NCBI GenBank assembly: GCA_019359395.1
Contig: JAHHHK010000017.1
Location: 118,738 to 182,737 of the forward strand
Length of the DNA stretch: 64,000 nucleotides
Origin: Komarekiella atlantica HA4396-MV6
GTDB lineage: Bacteria; Cyanobacteriota; Cyanobacteriia; Cyanobacteriales; Nostocaceae
Direction: 5' to 3'
Shown: in pieces, positions 27,920-38,036 of the stretch
Layout: the number at the start of each line of letters is the position of its first letter
Numbering within the stretch: position 1 is the stretch's first letter
Translations under genes and position numbers: made by a program
The notes under the pieces: model-generated
What the model was told of the DNA's origin: nothing
The model's input: the letters and a program-made list of their open reading frames with translations, nothing else
Database searches by the model: none

Positions 27920-28211
27920 TTTACATGATCTCTCTGAATTACGAAGATGTTAATCATGCTGTTCTAATGTTTTATTTAATACTCAGCAATTATAATTCAT
28001 CATAAACCATAATTTATATATAAATAGCAATAGTAATATTTATATTTATACCTTTGATAGATTGGTATTTTTTAATAAAAACAACAAGCATCAATAGTTA
28101 TAATACTTCGCAATATCACTGTAGTAAAATTAAATCTCAAAACATACATACAAATTTTTAACTAATGTTATTATGCAATGACCTGTTTAGGTATTTAATC
28201 AAAAATCAGTT

Positions 28212-29180
28212 ATGGAATTAGCCACCCAACCCACCGTAGAAACTCTTGGAGATTACGCCTACCAAGCAATTCAAAAACACTTGAAGAAAACCTTGAAGTG
28301 GGAAAAAGCAGTTAAGAAAGATGAAGATCCAGAAGCACTCCACCAAATGCGAGTGGGGATGCGTCGCCTACGTACTGCCGTCAGTAGGTTGAGTATAGCG
28401 TTGGATTTGCCAAAGTCAGTTAGTGATAAAAATATTGGTAAAATAGCTCGTCGTCTTGGTAATCTCCGAGATTTAGACGTGCTCAAAGAAACTTTGGAAA
28501 CGAACTATAAACCAAACTTACCGCGCAAAGAACAACCATCTTTGCAAACAGCTTTCACTGCTTTAGCTAAACAACGTGAAGATGCACTATCGAATGTGCA
28601 AAAAACTTTAAAGGATGACCCTTACAAATCTCTAAAAGACGAATTGAATGATTGGTTGGATAAACCTAGTTATCAACCTTTAGCATCGATTGCCATTCAG
28701 CAAGTACTACCAGATTTACTTTTACCGGAAGTGAGTAGTTTTTTGCTACATCCGGGTTGGTTAGTTGGGACTCAATTTGTAGAATCTGAGGTAACAATTC
28801 AGACTAACTGGAAACCAGAAAAGATAGAAAAACAATTGACAGAGCAAGGCGAAAGTCTTCATAGTCTGCGAAAAGAAGCTAAACGCATACGTTACCAAAT
28901 GGAGTTATTTACTGAGTTGTATGGCGAGTCATATGCAGCTTATCTTACAGAGGTAAAAAATATCCAAGAAATTTTGGGTACGATGCAAGATAGTGTAATT
29001 TTAACTGAGTGGCTCGCGGATATCTTCAAGTCAGAAATTCACACTCAGATGCCTACGCTTGCTACTTTGTTAACCGAAAATCGTTATCAGTCATGGCAGC
29101 AATGGCAACCCTTGCAAGAGCGATATCTGAAAGCTGAAACTAGACATAGCTTTCATTTAACAATATTGCACCCTTTGTGA
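28212..29180 (+). CDS. CHAD domain protein
   Basis: 322 residues, helical. CHAD signatures with conserved histidines and basic residues are visible: EALHQMRVGMRRLRTAVSR near the start, RRLGNLRDLDVL, and LHSLRKEAKRIRYQMELF. CHAD domains bind inorganic polyphosphate through these basic faces and are often targeted to polyphosphate granules. No CYTH domain is fused or adjacent. The gene stands alone, after an AT-rich spacer. Confidence 0.92.
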   Translation: MELATQPTVETLGDYAYQAIQKHLKKTLKWEKAVKKDEDPEALHQMRVGMRRLRTAVSRLSIALDLPKSVSDKNIGKIARRLGNLRDLDVLKETLETNYKPNLPRKEQPSLQTAFTALAKQREDALSNVQKTLKDDPYKSLKDELNDWLDKPSYQPLASIAIQQVLPDLLLPEVSSFLLHPGWLVGTQFVESEVTIQTNWKPEKIEKQLTEQGESLHSLRKEAKRIRYQMELFTELYGESYAAYLTEVKNIQEILGTMQDSVILTEWLADIFKSEIHTQMPTLATLLTENRYQSWQQWQPLQERYLKAETRHSFHLTILHPL

Positions 29181-29591
29181 TTTGGGGAAAGGGTAAAAGG
29201 TAAATTCAAACATGCACCCCTTTAACCAAGAAATATGGGGAGACATTGAGTATCGGGGTATGAAATGAGGAGGGTGATAAATAAAGACGGGTTGAAGCCC
29301 GTCCAAATAGCTTGAAAGTGCAAATACACCTTGTATTCTGCTAAAGCTAACACAGCTAATTTTCCAGGGGTTGCCAATTTGCCAATTAATAATCGGTGGT
29401 GCTGAGTGAAAGTGGGAATTAGAATCACCTACAGAGAAGTCTGCTCAACGGTAACTAATCTACGGGAAAGTCTCAAGCCGAATCGGCGAACAGAACTTCT
29501 GGCGCTGCTGAATCAAAATATGAATCAGTGCTGCCGACGACAGCACTGACTCCTACCTTATACAATAATTATTTGATTTTTTGGAAGTCCC
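29181..29591. other. Intergenic region with hairpins
   Basis: No gene is recognised. It holds ACGGGTTGAAGCCCGT (from about 29286), a convergent-end hairpin CAGTGCTGCCGACGACAGCACTG (about 29526-29548), and at 29580-29592 TTGGAAGTCCCTT, which matches the end sequence of the element at 51982-52106. Confidence 0.5.
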
Positions 29592-30107
29592 TTAATCCTT
29601 GATGGGCACCCTGAGCATAAGCGCACCCACCCAGTCCGATGTAGGGCCGGCCGGGTAATTGATGTGGCAGAGCGCACACTCCGCTCTGAAGTTGCTGAGG
29701 GGAATCGATCGCCGATAGTACCATTTATTATCCCCGCGCTGGACTGAGACGTATGGCTGCCCTGCCATTGCCTGCGTATTTGCTTGACGCTCGAAGTTGT
29801 CGCGGGGGCGATCGCTTTCTCGGAGTGGGCCAACCGTACCGACCAATCGCATATCTTTATTCTGATCGTTAAATATCAGCGAGATGGAGTGCTTACCCTG
29901 CTCCACGTTATCCACCGTGGTTTCGTCGAACTCTTGCGTTAGCGCCGCGAACAACGTATTGAGCATCAAATCGCTCGTCTGTTCGGCGAACGTAATCTGC
30001 CCACTTGTGGGTGGAATGTCATAACCACTAGCAATTGTCGTGAGACCAACCCCGATGACGACAATCAGCACAAAAATCCCATAGCTGACTAGCTTTCTCA
30101 GACGCAT
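29592..30107 (-). CDS. Tll0287-like DUF3365 haem protein
   Basis: 171 residues from the ATG at 30107, preferred because AAGGATGAG lies just upstream; an in-frame ATG lies 36 nt further out. N-terminal membrane or signal segment (~7-27, YGIFVLIVVIGVGLTTIAS), then a DUF3365/Tll0287-like sensor domain with the haem motif CALCHINYP at about residue 145. The family includes photosystem-associated and redox-sensor haem proteins. The base composition is visibly richer in G+C than its neighbours, suggesting transfer from another lineage. Confidence 0.85.
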   Translation of the reverse strand: MRLRKLVSYGIFVLIVVIGVGLTTIASGYDIPPTSGQITFAEQTSDLMLNTLFAALTQEFDETTVDNVEQGKHSISLIFNDQNKDMRLVGTVGPLRESDRPRDNFERQANTQAMAGQPYVSVQRGDNKWYYRRSIPLSNFRAECALCHINYPAGPTSDWVGALMLRVPIKD

Positions 30108-30143
30108 TATCTCATCCTTTGGTTTTGTGTTCTTACTCAGCAA

Positions 30144-30562
30144 TTCCGCATCATGGATAGAACTTTTACCCTGCCTTTTAGCAAAGCCCTAAGCTTATCC
30201 AGACAATCCTTACTCAGCGTTCGCCAGCCTATAAGACACTACCAGCCCTCAGTTCGCGGAAGCCTAAATAATCTATATTAAGCCGCTATAAAAGGAAAGA
30301 AATCTCCGATATTCTGGGTAAGAGGGCTTTTATCCTCTTACAAGCTCAAATTTAAAGCTTGATATGCAGAATCTTACCAATTGCTAGGGGAAAATACAAG
30401 CTTTTGCCTGTCTATTTGATACCGCAACAAACCAAAGTACCTTCTGTGGCGATCGCAACACAACACTAGACTTTTAATTTCCGCATCCCGTGAAAATCAG
30501 GTAAAGTGCAGTGAGATAATAGTAAGTTGCTTCATTGCTTGTCCTAAGCTATGTGACTACGG
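30144..30562. other. Intergenic region, no gene seen
   Basis: Upstream of the Tll0287-like gene and downstream of the hybrid kinase. A GTAAGAGG...CCTCTTAC hairpin is at 30318-30341; nothing else is recognised. Confidence 0.5.
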
Positions 30563-33500
30563 CTATATCTCCAAGCATTGGTTGGAGGAAGTTAGAAAAG
30601 CCTGAATGCAGTTAAGAAACTCTTCTAACTCGGAGATTAAGTTAGTAGTACCTCTACGTTCTTGGTGGCAAGCTAGTTGTTCTAATTTATCGGCGGCTAG
30701 ATGCATGGTTGTAGCGCCGATATTAGCACTAGCGCCTTTAAGATGGTGGGCTTGTTGGGCAATTTGCTCAAAGTCATTAGTTGCGATCGCAATTTTAATT
30801 ATCTCTAAACGGGGTTGGATATCTTCAATAAATATTTGCAGTAACTCAAACTCAAATTCTGCATTGTTTTCTGAGAGTTGATGCAAGTGTTCCCAATCAA
30901 TTGGTAGGCTGAGGGAACTATCATTTTTGGTAGCACTTGATTCTTGTACACTCAGTATTACGCTTACCCAATGCTCTAGCACGGCTGCTAATTTTTCTTT
31001 CAACACTGGCTTGCTCAGATAATCTTCCATTCCTGCATCTAGACACATTTTTTTGTCTTCTGTCATGGCATTAGCTGTCATAGCAATGACCACAGGACGG
31101 TGATGGTTAGCAAAGTCGCTCTCTTGCCAACGATGAATTTCTCTTGTGGTTTCCAAACCGTCAAGAATTGGCATTTGGCAATCCATCAGAATTAAATCGT
31201 AAGGAATTTTTTCCAATAGTTGCAAAACTTCCTTTCCATTGGCGGCGACATCAGCTTTGTAGCCTAGACTCTGGAGTTGCTTCAAGGCTACTTTCTGATT
31301 TACTAAATTATCCTCAGCCAGCAAAATTCTGATTTTAGGCTTTAAAAGCAGAGGGAAAGAGTCAGAAGAGGCATAATTGCACTTGTTTTCTAAATTATTT
31401 ACTTCTGCCTGCTTCCTATCTCCTAACCCTTGTACAGAAGTGATTAATCGCGTCTCTACTCCTACCTCCTGTTTGCTGTCTCCTGACTCCTCTTCTAATT
31501 CACATTGAGTTCCTAAGATAGTCATAATAGTATCGAGCAGCCGAGATGGCTTAACAGGTTTGACCAAATAAGCCGCAAATCCGATGTTTAACGCCTTTTG
31601 CACTTCATCCCGTTGATTAGTAGAGGTGAGCATAATTAGAGGTAACTGTGCGATCGCAGAATTTGCTTTAATTTGCTCTCCTAAAGTCAGGCCATTTGTT
31701 TCGGGCATTTGCATATCAACCAAGGCAACATCATAGGGTATGTTCTGCTCAACTGCTTCCTGAATTGCCCTCAGAGCAGCAGCAGCACTATCGACTTTAT
31801 CCACCTGCATCCCCCAACGGGTAGCTTGATGATAGATAATCTTGCGATTGGTAGCGTTGTCATCCACTACTAATAAACGCTTATTGTCTAGAAGTCCGCG
31901 ATCTTGGATTGGGGAAACAGGCTGAAGTTGCTTGATGAAAGTCACCTCAAACCAAAACTTAGATCCTTGTCCAATCTGACTTTCCACTCCTATTATCCCT
32001 CCCATCAAGCTGACTAATTGTTTACAGATGGCTAATCCTAAACCTGTGCCACCAAACTTACGAGTGGTGGAAGCATCTACTTGCGTAAATGGCGTAAAGA
32101 GTCTGCGTTGGTCTTCAGGACTAATGCCAAGACCAGTATCAGTTACAGCAAAGTGAATAGTAACTGTGGTAGAAGTTTGCGATCGCAATTCGGCTCGTAA
32201 TACTACCTCTCCGGTACTGGTAAACTTAATAGCGTTGCTGAGCAAGTTCATCAAAATTTGCCGCAGCCGACTAGCATCACCTTGGAGGTCGGTGAAGACG
32301 TTGCGATGAATTAACGCCGCAATTTCCAATCCTTTATGATGAGCTTGAGGCGCTAATAATTCCAACACCTCTTCAACACAGGTAGATAAGTCAAAATCTA
32401 GAGTTTCTAGAGCCATCTCTCCCGCTTCAAGTTTGGACAGATCTAAAATCTCGTTGATTAGGCTTAAAAGAGCGTCTCCACTAATGCGAATTGTTTCAAT
32501 AAAATCTCGCTGCTCTGGGTTCAAAGGAGTTTCTAATACTAAGCCAGTCATCCCTAACACAGCATTCATCGGTGTACGAATTTCATGACTCATGTTAGCC
32601 AAAAAGGCACTTTTAGACTCAGAAGCTAATTCGGCTTGATGGCGAGCAATTTCGAGTTCTTGTCGTTGACGAGTTTCTGCTTCTAGTAATTGAGCCTGAG
32701 CTAAAGCAATACCTACTTGATCAGCTATTTGTCGTAAAAGATGAGTTTCAAAACTAGACCAGTGACGGGAGGTGGCGCACTGATGGACAATCAACAAACC
32801 GCAAAGTTCTTCTTTAACAAGAATTGGTACAACCAAGTTGGCTTTAACCCCAAACTGTTGCAGTAATTCGATGTGGCTTTGTTGAACTTCTACCAAATCT
32901 AAATCAGCGATCGCCTGAATCTTTCCTTGCCGATACTGTTGTAAGTAGTACTGTTGTAGGTATTCCGTTCGCAAATAGGGGTCGGTGATGTTTTGCCCTT
33001 TGATTGCAGTCCAGCCAGAAACTACTGCTTCTATAATGTTGGTTTGAGATCCGTCTGGTAAAAGTTGATAAATTAATACTCGGTCAGTCTGGAGAATCTT
33101 TTGCACCTCCTTGACAGTAATTTGCAGAATTTCTTCGATTTGTAACGACTGACGAATCTTGAGGGTGATTTCTGTAAATAATTGCGATCGCAAGTTTTGG
33201 CGTTGAATTTCTTCCTCAGCCTGTTTACGCTGGATAAACTGTCCTACTTGCTCACCAATAGAATTGATCATTTTGATCAAATCTGGGTCAGGTTGCTGGA
33301 TCTCATTGCTAAAGCAGGTAATTACACCCAGAATTTTGTTACCACTCTGGATCGGAAAACCAAAGGCTCCGTGTAGTCCGATTTGAGCGGCAATTTTGGC
33401 ACGAGGGAAGTTAAAATCTTTAACGACATCAACAATCCAGATCGGTTGAGAACTAGCCCAAACGCGACCAGGTAGTCCAATTTCTGGGGCAAACGTGGCT

Positions 33501-35278
33501 TGGCGAGTCAGTGCTTCAAACTCTTGCACCTCAAGGGATGGTTTATGCCAGATGTCGAGAAAACGCAACACATTTGCTTGCTGATCCACCATCCAAATTT
33601 CGCTCAAATCCCATCCCAAACTTTCGCAGATGCCTTTAAGGATTTGGGGAGTAGCTTTGTTAATCGTGGTAGACTCTGCTAAGACACGGGTTGTAGCATA
33701 TTGTACAGTCAAATGCTGTTCAACTCGCTTGCGATCAGTAATGTCAATCCCAGTGCCGATAATGTATTCAACTTCACCTTCATAATCTTGTAAGACGGTG
33801 TTTGACCATGCAATTAGTCGTCGAGTACCATCCTTTGTTACCCAATAGTTTTCATATTCGTTTGCAAATTCACTACCTTGTAGCTGCTGAAAAACTGCTT
33901 TGACCGGCTCTACTTCTTCAGGAATTAGAAATAGGTTCCAGAAATATCTACCCCTCACCTCATCGAAAGAGTAACCCGTTGTTTGCTCACAAGCTTGATT
34001 GAAGCGAACGATTTGTCCTTGCGAGTCGAGAACTATTACTAAAGCGCTAATAGTATCAATAACGGCGGAAATAAAATTGCGCTCTTTGTTCAAAGTCTCT
34101 TCTGTTAACTTTCGCTCAGTGACCTCACGATAAATCAGGTAGTAGACTACAGCAAGAACAATAAAACTTAAGCAGATGGCGATCGCAAGTGTCACAATTG
34201 TATTATTCGCACCAACCTTTGCAGCTTGTGACTGCTGCTGGAGCAACTTTTTTTCCTCATTCTCCATCTCATAGATGGTTTTACGAATATCATCCATCAG
34301 GTTTTGTCCCTGATTTGTCAGTAGTACCCGCAACGCTGCTTCAAATCCCTGGTTTTGACGTAAGTCGATAGTCTGCTTGAGTTCGGAAAATTTTGCTGCT
34401 ATCAGGGGTTCAATAAATCTGATCTGTTTTTGTTGGTCGGGTTGTTTTGCTGTTAAACTTTTGAGTTCTGCAATTTTTTGAGCGATATTTGCCAGTGCAG
34501 CTTGATATGGTTCTAGATAACGTTCTTGTCCAGTCAGAATGTAACCGCGTTGTCCAGTTTCAGCATCCTTTATTTGGGACAGTAATTCTTCCAGGCTGTT
34601 AATTTTATCTTGAGTTTTTTTTACATGAGTATTAGTATCGATCAATACTTTTGTGTTCTGATAAGAAACCACACCAATTAAAATTAAAATTGCTGACGCT
34701 AACCCAAAACCTCCCGCAACTCTTTTGAAGAATTGCTTGCGTATCTTCTGTGATTGTTTGCGTTCATTGGTTATAAGTACTAAATTCGCTAAATTGCGCC
34801 GTAGTTCCAGTTGCTTAATTACTTGGCGGCCTAGAGTTCGTAATGCATCAAACTGTTCTGGAGTAAGTTCCCTTGGTACATGGTCAATCACACAAAGCGT
34901 TCCCAAGGCGTGTCCTTCAAGGTTAGTTAAAGGGACACCAGCATAAAACCGGACATTGGGGTCAGAAGTGACTAGCGGGTTTGTGGCGAATCGGTCGTCA
35001 GCTCTTGCATCAGGCACAACAAAAATCTCTGGCTGTAAAATAGCATGGGCGCAGAATGCTTGATCTCTGGGTGTTTCTAGCGCCTCCAAGCCGACTTTGG
35101 ACTTGAACCACTGGCGGTTTGTATCAATTAAGCTAATTAAGGCAATAGGAGTTCCACAAATATACGAGGCTAAACGAGTGAGGTCGTCAAAGGCTTCTTC
35201 AGATGGAGTGTCAAGAATTTTATACTGCAAAAGTGCCTCAATTCTCTGTGCTTCGTTATCAGGTAATAATGCTTTCAT
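30563..35278 (-). CDS. Hybrid sensor histidine kinase with two receivers and HPt
   Basis: 1571 residues. Order: GAF (~15-165), membrane segment (~190-207), CHASE3-like periplasmic domain (~210-350), membrane segment (~355-380), PAS (~400-515), two GAF domains (~530-690, ~710-860), HisKA ([18 protein letters not shown], ~900), HATPase ([22 protein letters not shown]), receiver 1 ([21 protein letters not shown]), receiver 2 ([20 protein letters not shown]), and HPt ([13 protein letters not shown], ~1500). This is a complete internal His-Asp-His relay in one inner-membrane protein. The linker between the two receivers is derived from dispersed repeat sequence. Ligand unknown. Confidence 0.95.
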   Translation of the reverse strand: MKALLPDNEAQRIEALLQYKILDTPSEEAFDDLTRLASYICGTPIALISLIDTNRQWFKSKVGLEALETPRDQAFCAHAILQPEIFVVPDARADDRFATNPLVTSDPNVRFYAGVPLTNLEGHALGTLCVIDHVPRELTPEQFDALRTLGRQVIKQLELRRNLANLVLITNERKQSQKIRKQFFKRVAGGFGLASAILILIGVVSYQNTKVLIDTNTHVKKTQDKINSLEELLSQIKDAETGQRGYILTGQERYLEPYQAALANIAQKIAELKSLTAKQPDQQKQIRFIEPLIAAKFSELKQTIDLRQNQGFEAALRVLLTNQGQNLMDDIRKTIYEMENEEKKLLQQQSQAAKVGANNTIVTLAIAICLSFIVLAVVYYLIYREVTERKLTEETLNKERNFISAVIDTISALVIVLDSQGQIVRFNQACEQTTGYSFDEVRGRYFWNLFLIPEEVEPVKAVFQQLQGSEFANEYENYWVTKDGTRRLIAWSNTVLQDYEGEVEYIIGTGIDITDRKRVEQHLTVQYATTRVLAESTTINKATPQILKGICESLGWDLSEIWMVDQQANVLRFLDIWHKPSLEVQEFEALTRQATFAPEIGLPGRVWASSQPIWIVDVVKDFNFPRAKIAAQIGLHGAFGFPIQSGNKILGVITCFSNEIQQPDPDLIKMINSIGEQVGQFIQRKQAEEEIQRQNLRSQLFTEITLKIRQSLQIEEILQITVKEVQKILQTDRVLIYQLLPDGSQTNIIEAVVSGWTAIKGQNITDPYLRTEYLQQYYLQQYRQGKIQAIADLDLVEVQQSHIELLQQFGVKANLVVPILVKEELCGLLIVHQCATSRHWSSFETHLLRQIADQVGIALAQAQLLEAETRQRQELEIARHQAELASESKSAFLANMSHEIRTPMNAVLGMTGLVLETPLNPEQRDFIETIRISGDALLSLINEILDLSKLEAGEMALETLDFDLSTCVEEVLELLAPQAHHKGLEIAALIHRNVFTDLQGDASRLRQILMNLLSNAIKFTSTGEVVLRAELRSQTSTTVTIHFAVTDTGLGISPEDQRRLFTPFTQVDASTTRKFGGTGLGLAICKQLVSLMGGIIGVESQIGQGSKFWFEVTFIKQLQPVSPIQDRGLLDNKRLLVVDDNATNRKIIYHQATRWGMQVDKVDSAAAALRAIQEAVEQNIPYDVALVDMQMPETNGLTLGEQIKANSAIAQLPLIMLTSTNQRDEVQKALNIGFAAYLVKPVKPSRLLDTIMTILGTQCELEEESGDSKQEVGVETRLITSVQGLGDRKQAEVNNLENKCNYASSDSFPLLLKPKIRILLAEDNLVNQKVALKQLQSLGYKADVAANGKEVLQLLEKIPYDLILMDCQMPILDGLETTREIHRWQESDFANHHRPVVIAMTANAMTEDKKMCLDAGMEDYLSKPVLKEKLAAVLEHWVSVILSVQESSATKNDSSLSLPIDWEHLHQLSENNAEFEFELLQIFIEDIQPRLEIIKIAIATNDFEQIAQQAHHLKGASANIGATTMHLAADKLEQLACHQERRGTTNLISELEEFLNCIQAFLTSSNQCLEI

Positions 35279-35407
35279 CCTTAAGCCTTATCTATGGCTG
35301 AAGTTGTTGTTAGAGGTAAAACTTACTCAATTAATGGCAATAGTTTAGTTAAAAGCGTTAGCGTAATTTCACTGATTCGACTTTATCTATGTTCATAAAT
35401 TACTCAA

Positions 35408-35731
35408 ATGATTAAGTCGCTGCTTTATTTTATGTGGGCTGGTTTATTTGAAATTGGAGGCGGATACCTGATCTGGTTGTGGTTGAAGGAAGGTAAGTCT
35501 TTCTGGTGGGGGATATTAGGTGGAATTGCTTTAACTCTCTATGGAGTAATCGCTACTCTCCAAACAGCAAATTTTGGCAGAGTATATGCTGCTTACGGAG
35601 GCGTGTTTATTGCAATGGCGATGTTTTGGAGTTGGAAGGTAGATGGAGTGACTCCAGATCATTACGACCTAATTGGAACTTGTTTAGCTTTAGTAAGTGT
35701 ATTAGTTATCATGTTTTCACCCAGAAGCTAA
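35408..35731 (+). CDS. ynfA: YnfA/UPF0060 family membrane protein
   Basis: 107 residues, four membrane helices, with the family signatures AGLFEIGGGYLIWLWL, YGVIATLQTANFGRVYAAYGG and DHYDLIGT. UPF0060 proteins resemble small multidrug-resistance transporters in size and topology, but their substrate is not settled. It is divergent from the hybrid kinase gene, with about 130 bp between starts. Confidence 0.92.
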   Translation: MIKSLLYFMWAGLFEIGGGYLIWLWLKEGKSFWWGILGGIALTLYGVIATLQTANFGRVYAAYGGVFIAMAMFWSWKVDGVTPDHYDLIGTCLALVSVLVIMFSPRS

Positions 35732-36059
35732 GTGAAAATTTCAATAGAAAATGCTTTGTAGCCTGTAGTTTGCGCTAAAGCACTAACTAGTAATTTTTAT
35801 CTTTATTTGTAGTGAAAATTAACTAAAAACTTAAAATTTTAGCTCGCTAGAGCAAAATGCTATTCTTGAAAAAGAAAGATGCAATTGTTGCATCTATATA
35901 TACTTATTTAAAATTTAATATCTCTGATTGAGATTATATTTTTATTAACCTTTCAAAAAGACTAAAGCAGAGTAACTTACATGACAAAATAGAGTATCAA
36001 ATAGTACTGAAATGTATTTAGCTAATACAAAAATTATTGGTCTTTAGAGACAAAAATAA
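35732..36059. other. Promoter region of the ammonium transporter
   Basis: 0.33-kb AT-rich spacer with no coding sequence. It contains a perfect NtcA-type site at 35994-36007, 52 bp before the GTG start, followed by AT-rich -10-like sequence. Confidence 0.6.
35994..36007 (+). promoter_or_regulatory. NtcA-type binding site GTA-N8-TAC
   Basis: GTATCAAATAGTAC exactly fits the cyanobacterial NtcA consensus and lies upstream of an ammonium transporter, a classic NtcA target. TAATAC 15 nt downstream is a possible -10 element; the usual spacing is about 22 nt, so the promoter assignment is less certain than the site. Confidence 0.7.
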
Positions 36060-37469
36060 GTGTTGAAGAAAGTTGTCACAATTGGGGCGATCGCCCTCCT
36101 AATTTGGGGAGTACCGCTGATAGGCAATGCGTTTGCCCAAACACCAGCTACTCCGCCTGCTGCTGATACTGGAGATACAGCATTTATGCTGATTTCATCA
36201 GCACTCGTTCTGTTAATGACACCAGGATTAGCATTCTTTTATGGTGGATTTGTCCGATCGCGCAACGTTTTAAACACGTTGATGATGAGCTTTGTGTTGA
36301 TGGCGATCGTTGGCGTTACCTGGGTTTTGTGGGGTTATAGTCTTGCTTTCGCGCCAGGGTTGCCGTTTATTGGTGGATTACAGTGGATTGGTTTGAATGG
36401 CGTTGGGCTAGAGACAACCGATTATCTCAAAGGATCAAACCCGGTGGAAGTCGTTTCTTACGCCGCGACAATTCCTCACCAAGCATTCATGATCTATCAA
36501 GCCATGTTTGCAATCATTACCCCAGCCTTAATTTCCGGGGCGATCGCAGAACGGATGAGTTTCCGCGCCTATGCACTATTTGTGCTATTATGGTCAACCT
36601 TTATTTATGCCCCCCTAGCCCACATGGTATGGGCTAAAGGTGGATTTTTGGGTTTGTATGGTGGTTTAGGCGCTCTTGACTTTGCAGGTGGCACAGTAGT
36701 TCACATTAGTTCTGGCGTTTCTGCCCTCGTTGCGGCGATCGTCCTTGGGCCTCGAAAAACCTTTCCTGACCGCCTTAGCCCTCCGCACAACGTTCCTTTC
36801 ATTCTGCTAGGTGCTGCTTTGCTGTGGTTTGGCTGGTTCGGCTTCAATGCTGGGAGTGCCTTGTCTATTGCTAGTGGAATTTCGGGTAATTTAGTCACAA
36901 ATGTAGCCACAACAGCATTTGTTGCTACCAACACAGCAGCAGCGGCGGCAGCTCTAATGTGGCTGATTTTAGAGGGGGTTTTGCGAGGTAAACCAACCGC
37001 AGTGGGAGCCGCTACAGGAGCCGTTGCTGGCTTAGTGGGTATTACTCCATCTGCTGGATTTGTCACACCGCTATCAGCGATTTTAGTTGGTTTCATCACC
37101 GCCTTTGTTTGCTTCTACGCTGTGAGTTTCAAACACAAACTGCAAATTGATGATGCTTTAGATACCTATCCTGTGCATGGTGTTGGTGGTACCGTGGGTG
37201 CAATTTTGACCGCAATTTTTGCCACTACTCAAGTCAATGCAGCAGGTAAAGATGGCGTGCTGCGTGGTAATTTCGGTGAATTGGTAATTGAACTATTCGC
37301 GATCGCTATTGCTTATGCGATCGCCGGAATTGGCACGTGGATCATTCTAAAGATTATCGATGCCACAATCGGTCTGCGAGTCAAAGAAGAAGCCGAATAC
37401 CAAGGTCTGGATATCAATGAACATGGTGAAGAGGGTTATAACTCCGAGTTCGGCGATCGCCCCAAGTAA
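36060..37469 (+). CDS. amt: Ammonium transporter (Amt family)
   Basis: 469 residues. A cleavable signal-like N-terminus (IALLIWGVPLIGNAFAQT) precedes eleven membrane helices. Amt signatures include MTPGLAFFYGGFVRSRN, FGGTVVHISSG-type DFAGGTVVHISSGVSAL with a pore His, FGWFGFNAGS and DTYPVHGVGGTVGA with the second pore His. It imports ammonium or retains leaked ammonia. The start is GTG at 36060. The upstream NtcA site predicts induction under nitrogen limitation. Confidence 0.95.
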   Translation: MLKKVVTIGAIALLIWGVPLIGNAFAQTPATPPAADTGDTAFMLISSALVLLMTPGLAFFYGGFVRSRNVLNTLMMSFVLMAIVGVTWVLWGYSLAFAPGLPFIGGLQWIGLNGVGLETTDYLKGSNPVEVVSYAATIPHQAFMIYQAMFAIITPALISGAIAERMSFRAYALFVLLWSTFIYAPLAHMVWAKGGFLGLYGGLGALDFAGGTVVHISSGVSALVAAIVLGPRKTFPDRLSPPHNVPFILLGAALLWFGWFGFNAGSALSIASGISGNLVTNVATTAFVATNTAAAAAALMWLILEGVLRGKPTAVGAATGAVAGLVGITPSAGFVTPLSAILVGFITAFVCFYAVSFKHKLQIDDALDTYPVHGVGGTVGAILTAIFATTQVNAAGKDGVLRGNFGELVIELFAIAIAYAIAGIGTWIILKIIDATIGLRVKEEAEYQGLDINEHGEEGYNSEFGDRPK

Positions 37470-37634
37470 TTAATAGAGTCTAATTTTTCTTCCCCTGCCC
37501 CCTGCCCCCTGCTCCCTTGCTTTTTGATTGCGAACAACCGTTAAACTTCATTGCAAATTAAGAAGAGAGACTAAACAACGTGATAAGTAGTAGTGATGTC
37601 AAGACACGGCACAGGATTTACAAAGGAGTACACA

Positions 37635-37841
37635 GTGGCAATGGAATCAAATTTCTTAACGGGCACAGTTGCACCAAACGAAGATATCAGTGAATACGTC
37701 GCCCACCTGCAACTTCACATGACTCTGCACGCTCGCAATCTGGTTCCAACCCTAAAGCAGACACTTGAAGATAGTCGCCAGCAATTACTCCATCAAACCC
37801 AAGCCAATTTTGAAAAGCTAGTTTCTCGGCAAGTTCCATAA
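37635..37841 (+). CDS. Small hypothetical protein
   Basis: 68 residues. AAGGAG (37622-37627) sits 7 nt before the GTG at 37635, which decides the start over in-frame codons further upstream. The sequence is polar and mostly helical (SEYVAHLQLHMTLHARNLVPTL, QTQANFEKLVSRQ), with no membrane segment. No family recognised. It follows the ammonium transporter by 165 bp and is followed by an intrinsic terminator. Confidence 0.6.
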   Translation: MAMESNFLTGTVAPNEDISEYVAHLQLHMTLHARNLVPTLKQTLEDSRQQLLHQTQANFEKLVSRQVP

Positions 37842-37877
37842 TCTATAACAATTTTTAACCAAAATTCAAATAAAATA

Positions 37878-37932
37878 AAAGCAGATATTGTTGGGTTAAC
37901 GCCAATGGTGTTCCCGCAAAGTCTGCTTTTTT
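37878..37932 (+). terminator. Rho-independent terminator
   Basis: AAAGCAGA (37878-37885) pairs with TCTGCTTT (37922-37929), ending in a run of T. The long loop contains further pairing. It closes the small hypothetical gene. Confidence 0.7.
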
Positions 37933-38036
37933 AAGTATTTAGTTACGAAAATCACTCTTTTGGAACAATAGCAAAGAGCATAAAGCCGTTAATATTATGG
38001 CAGCAGTACCTTAAAAGAGCAGTTAGTTAAGGCTAA

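Noticed and set aside
29222..29428. 68-codon minus-strand ORF after the CHAD gene
   Set aside because: No start signal or family match, and it covers a hairpin repeat.
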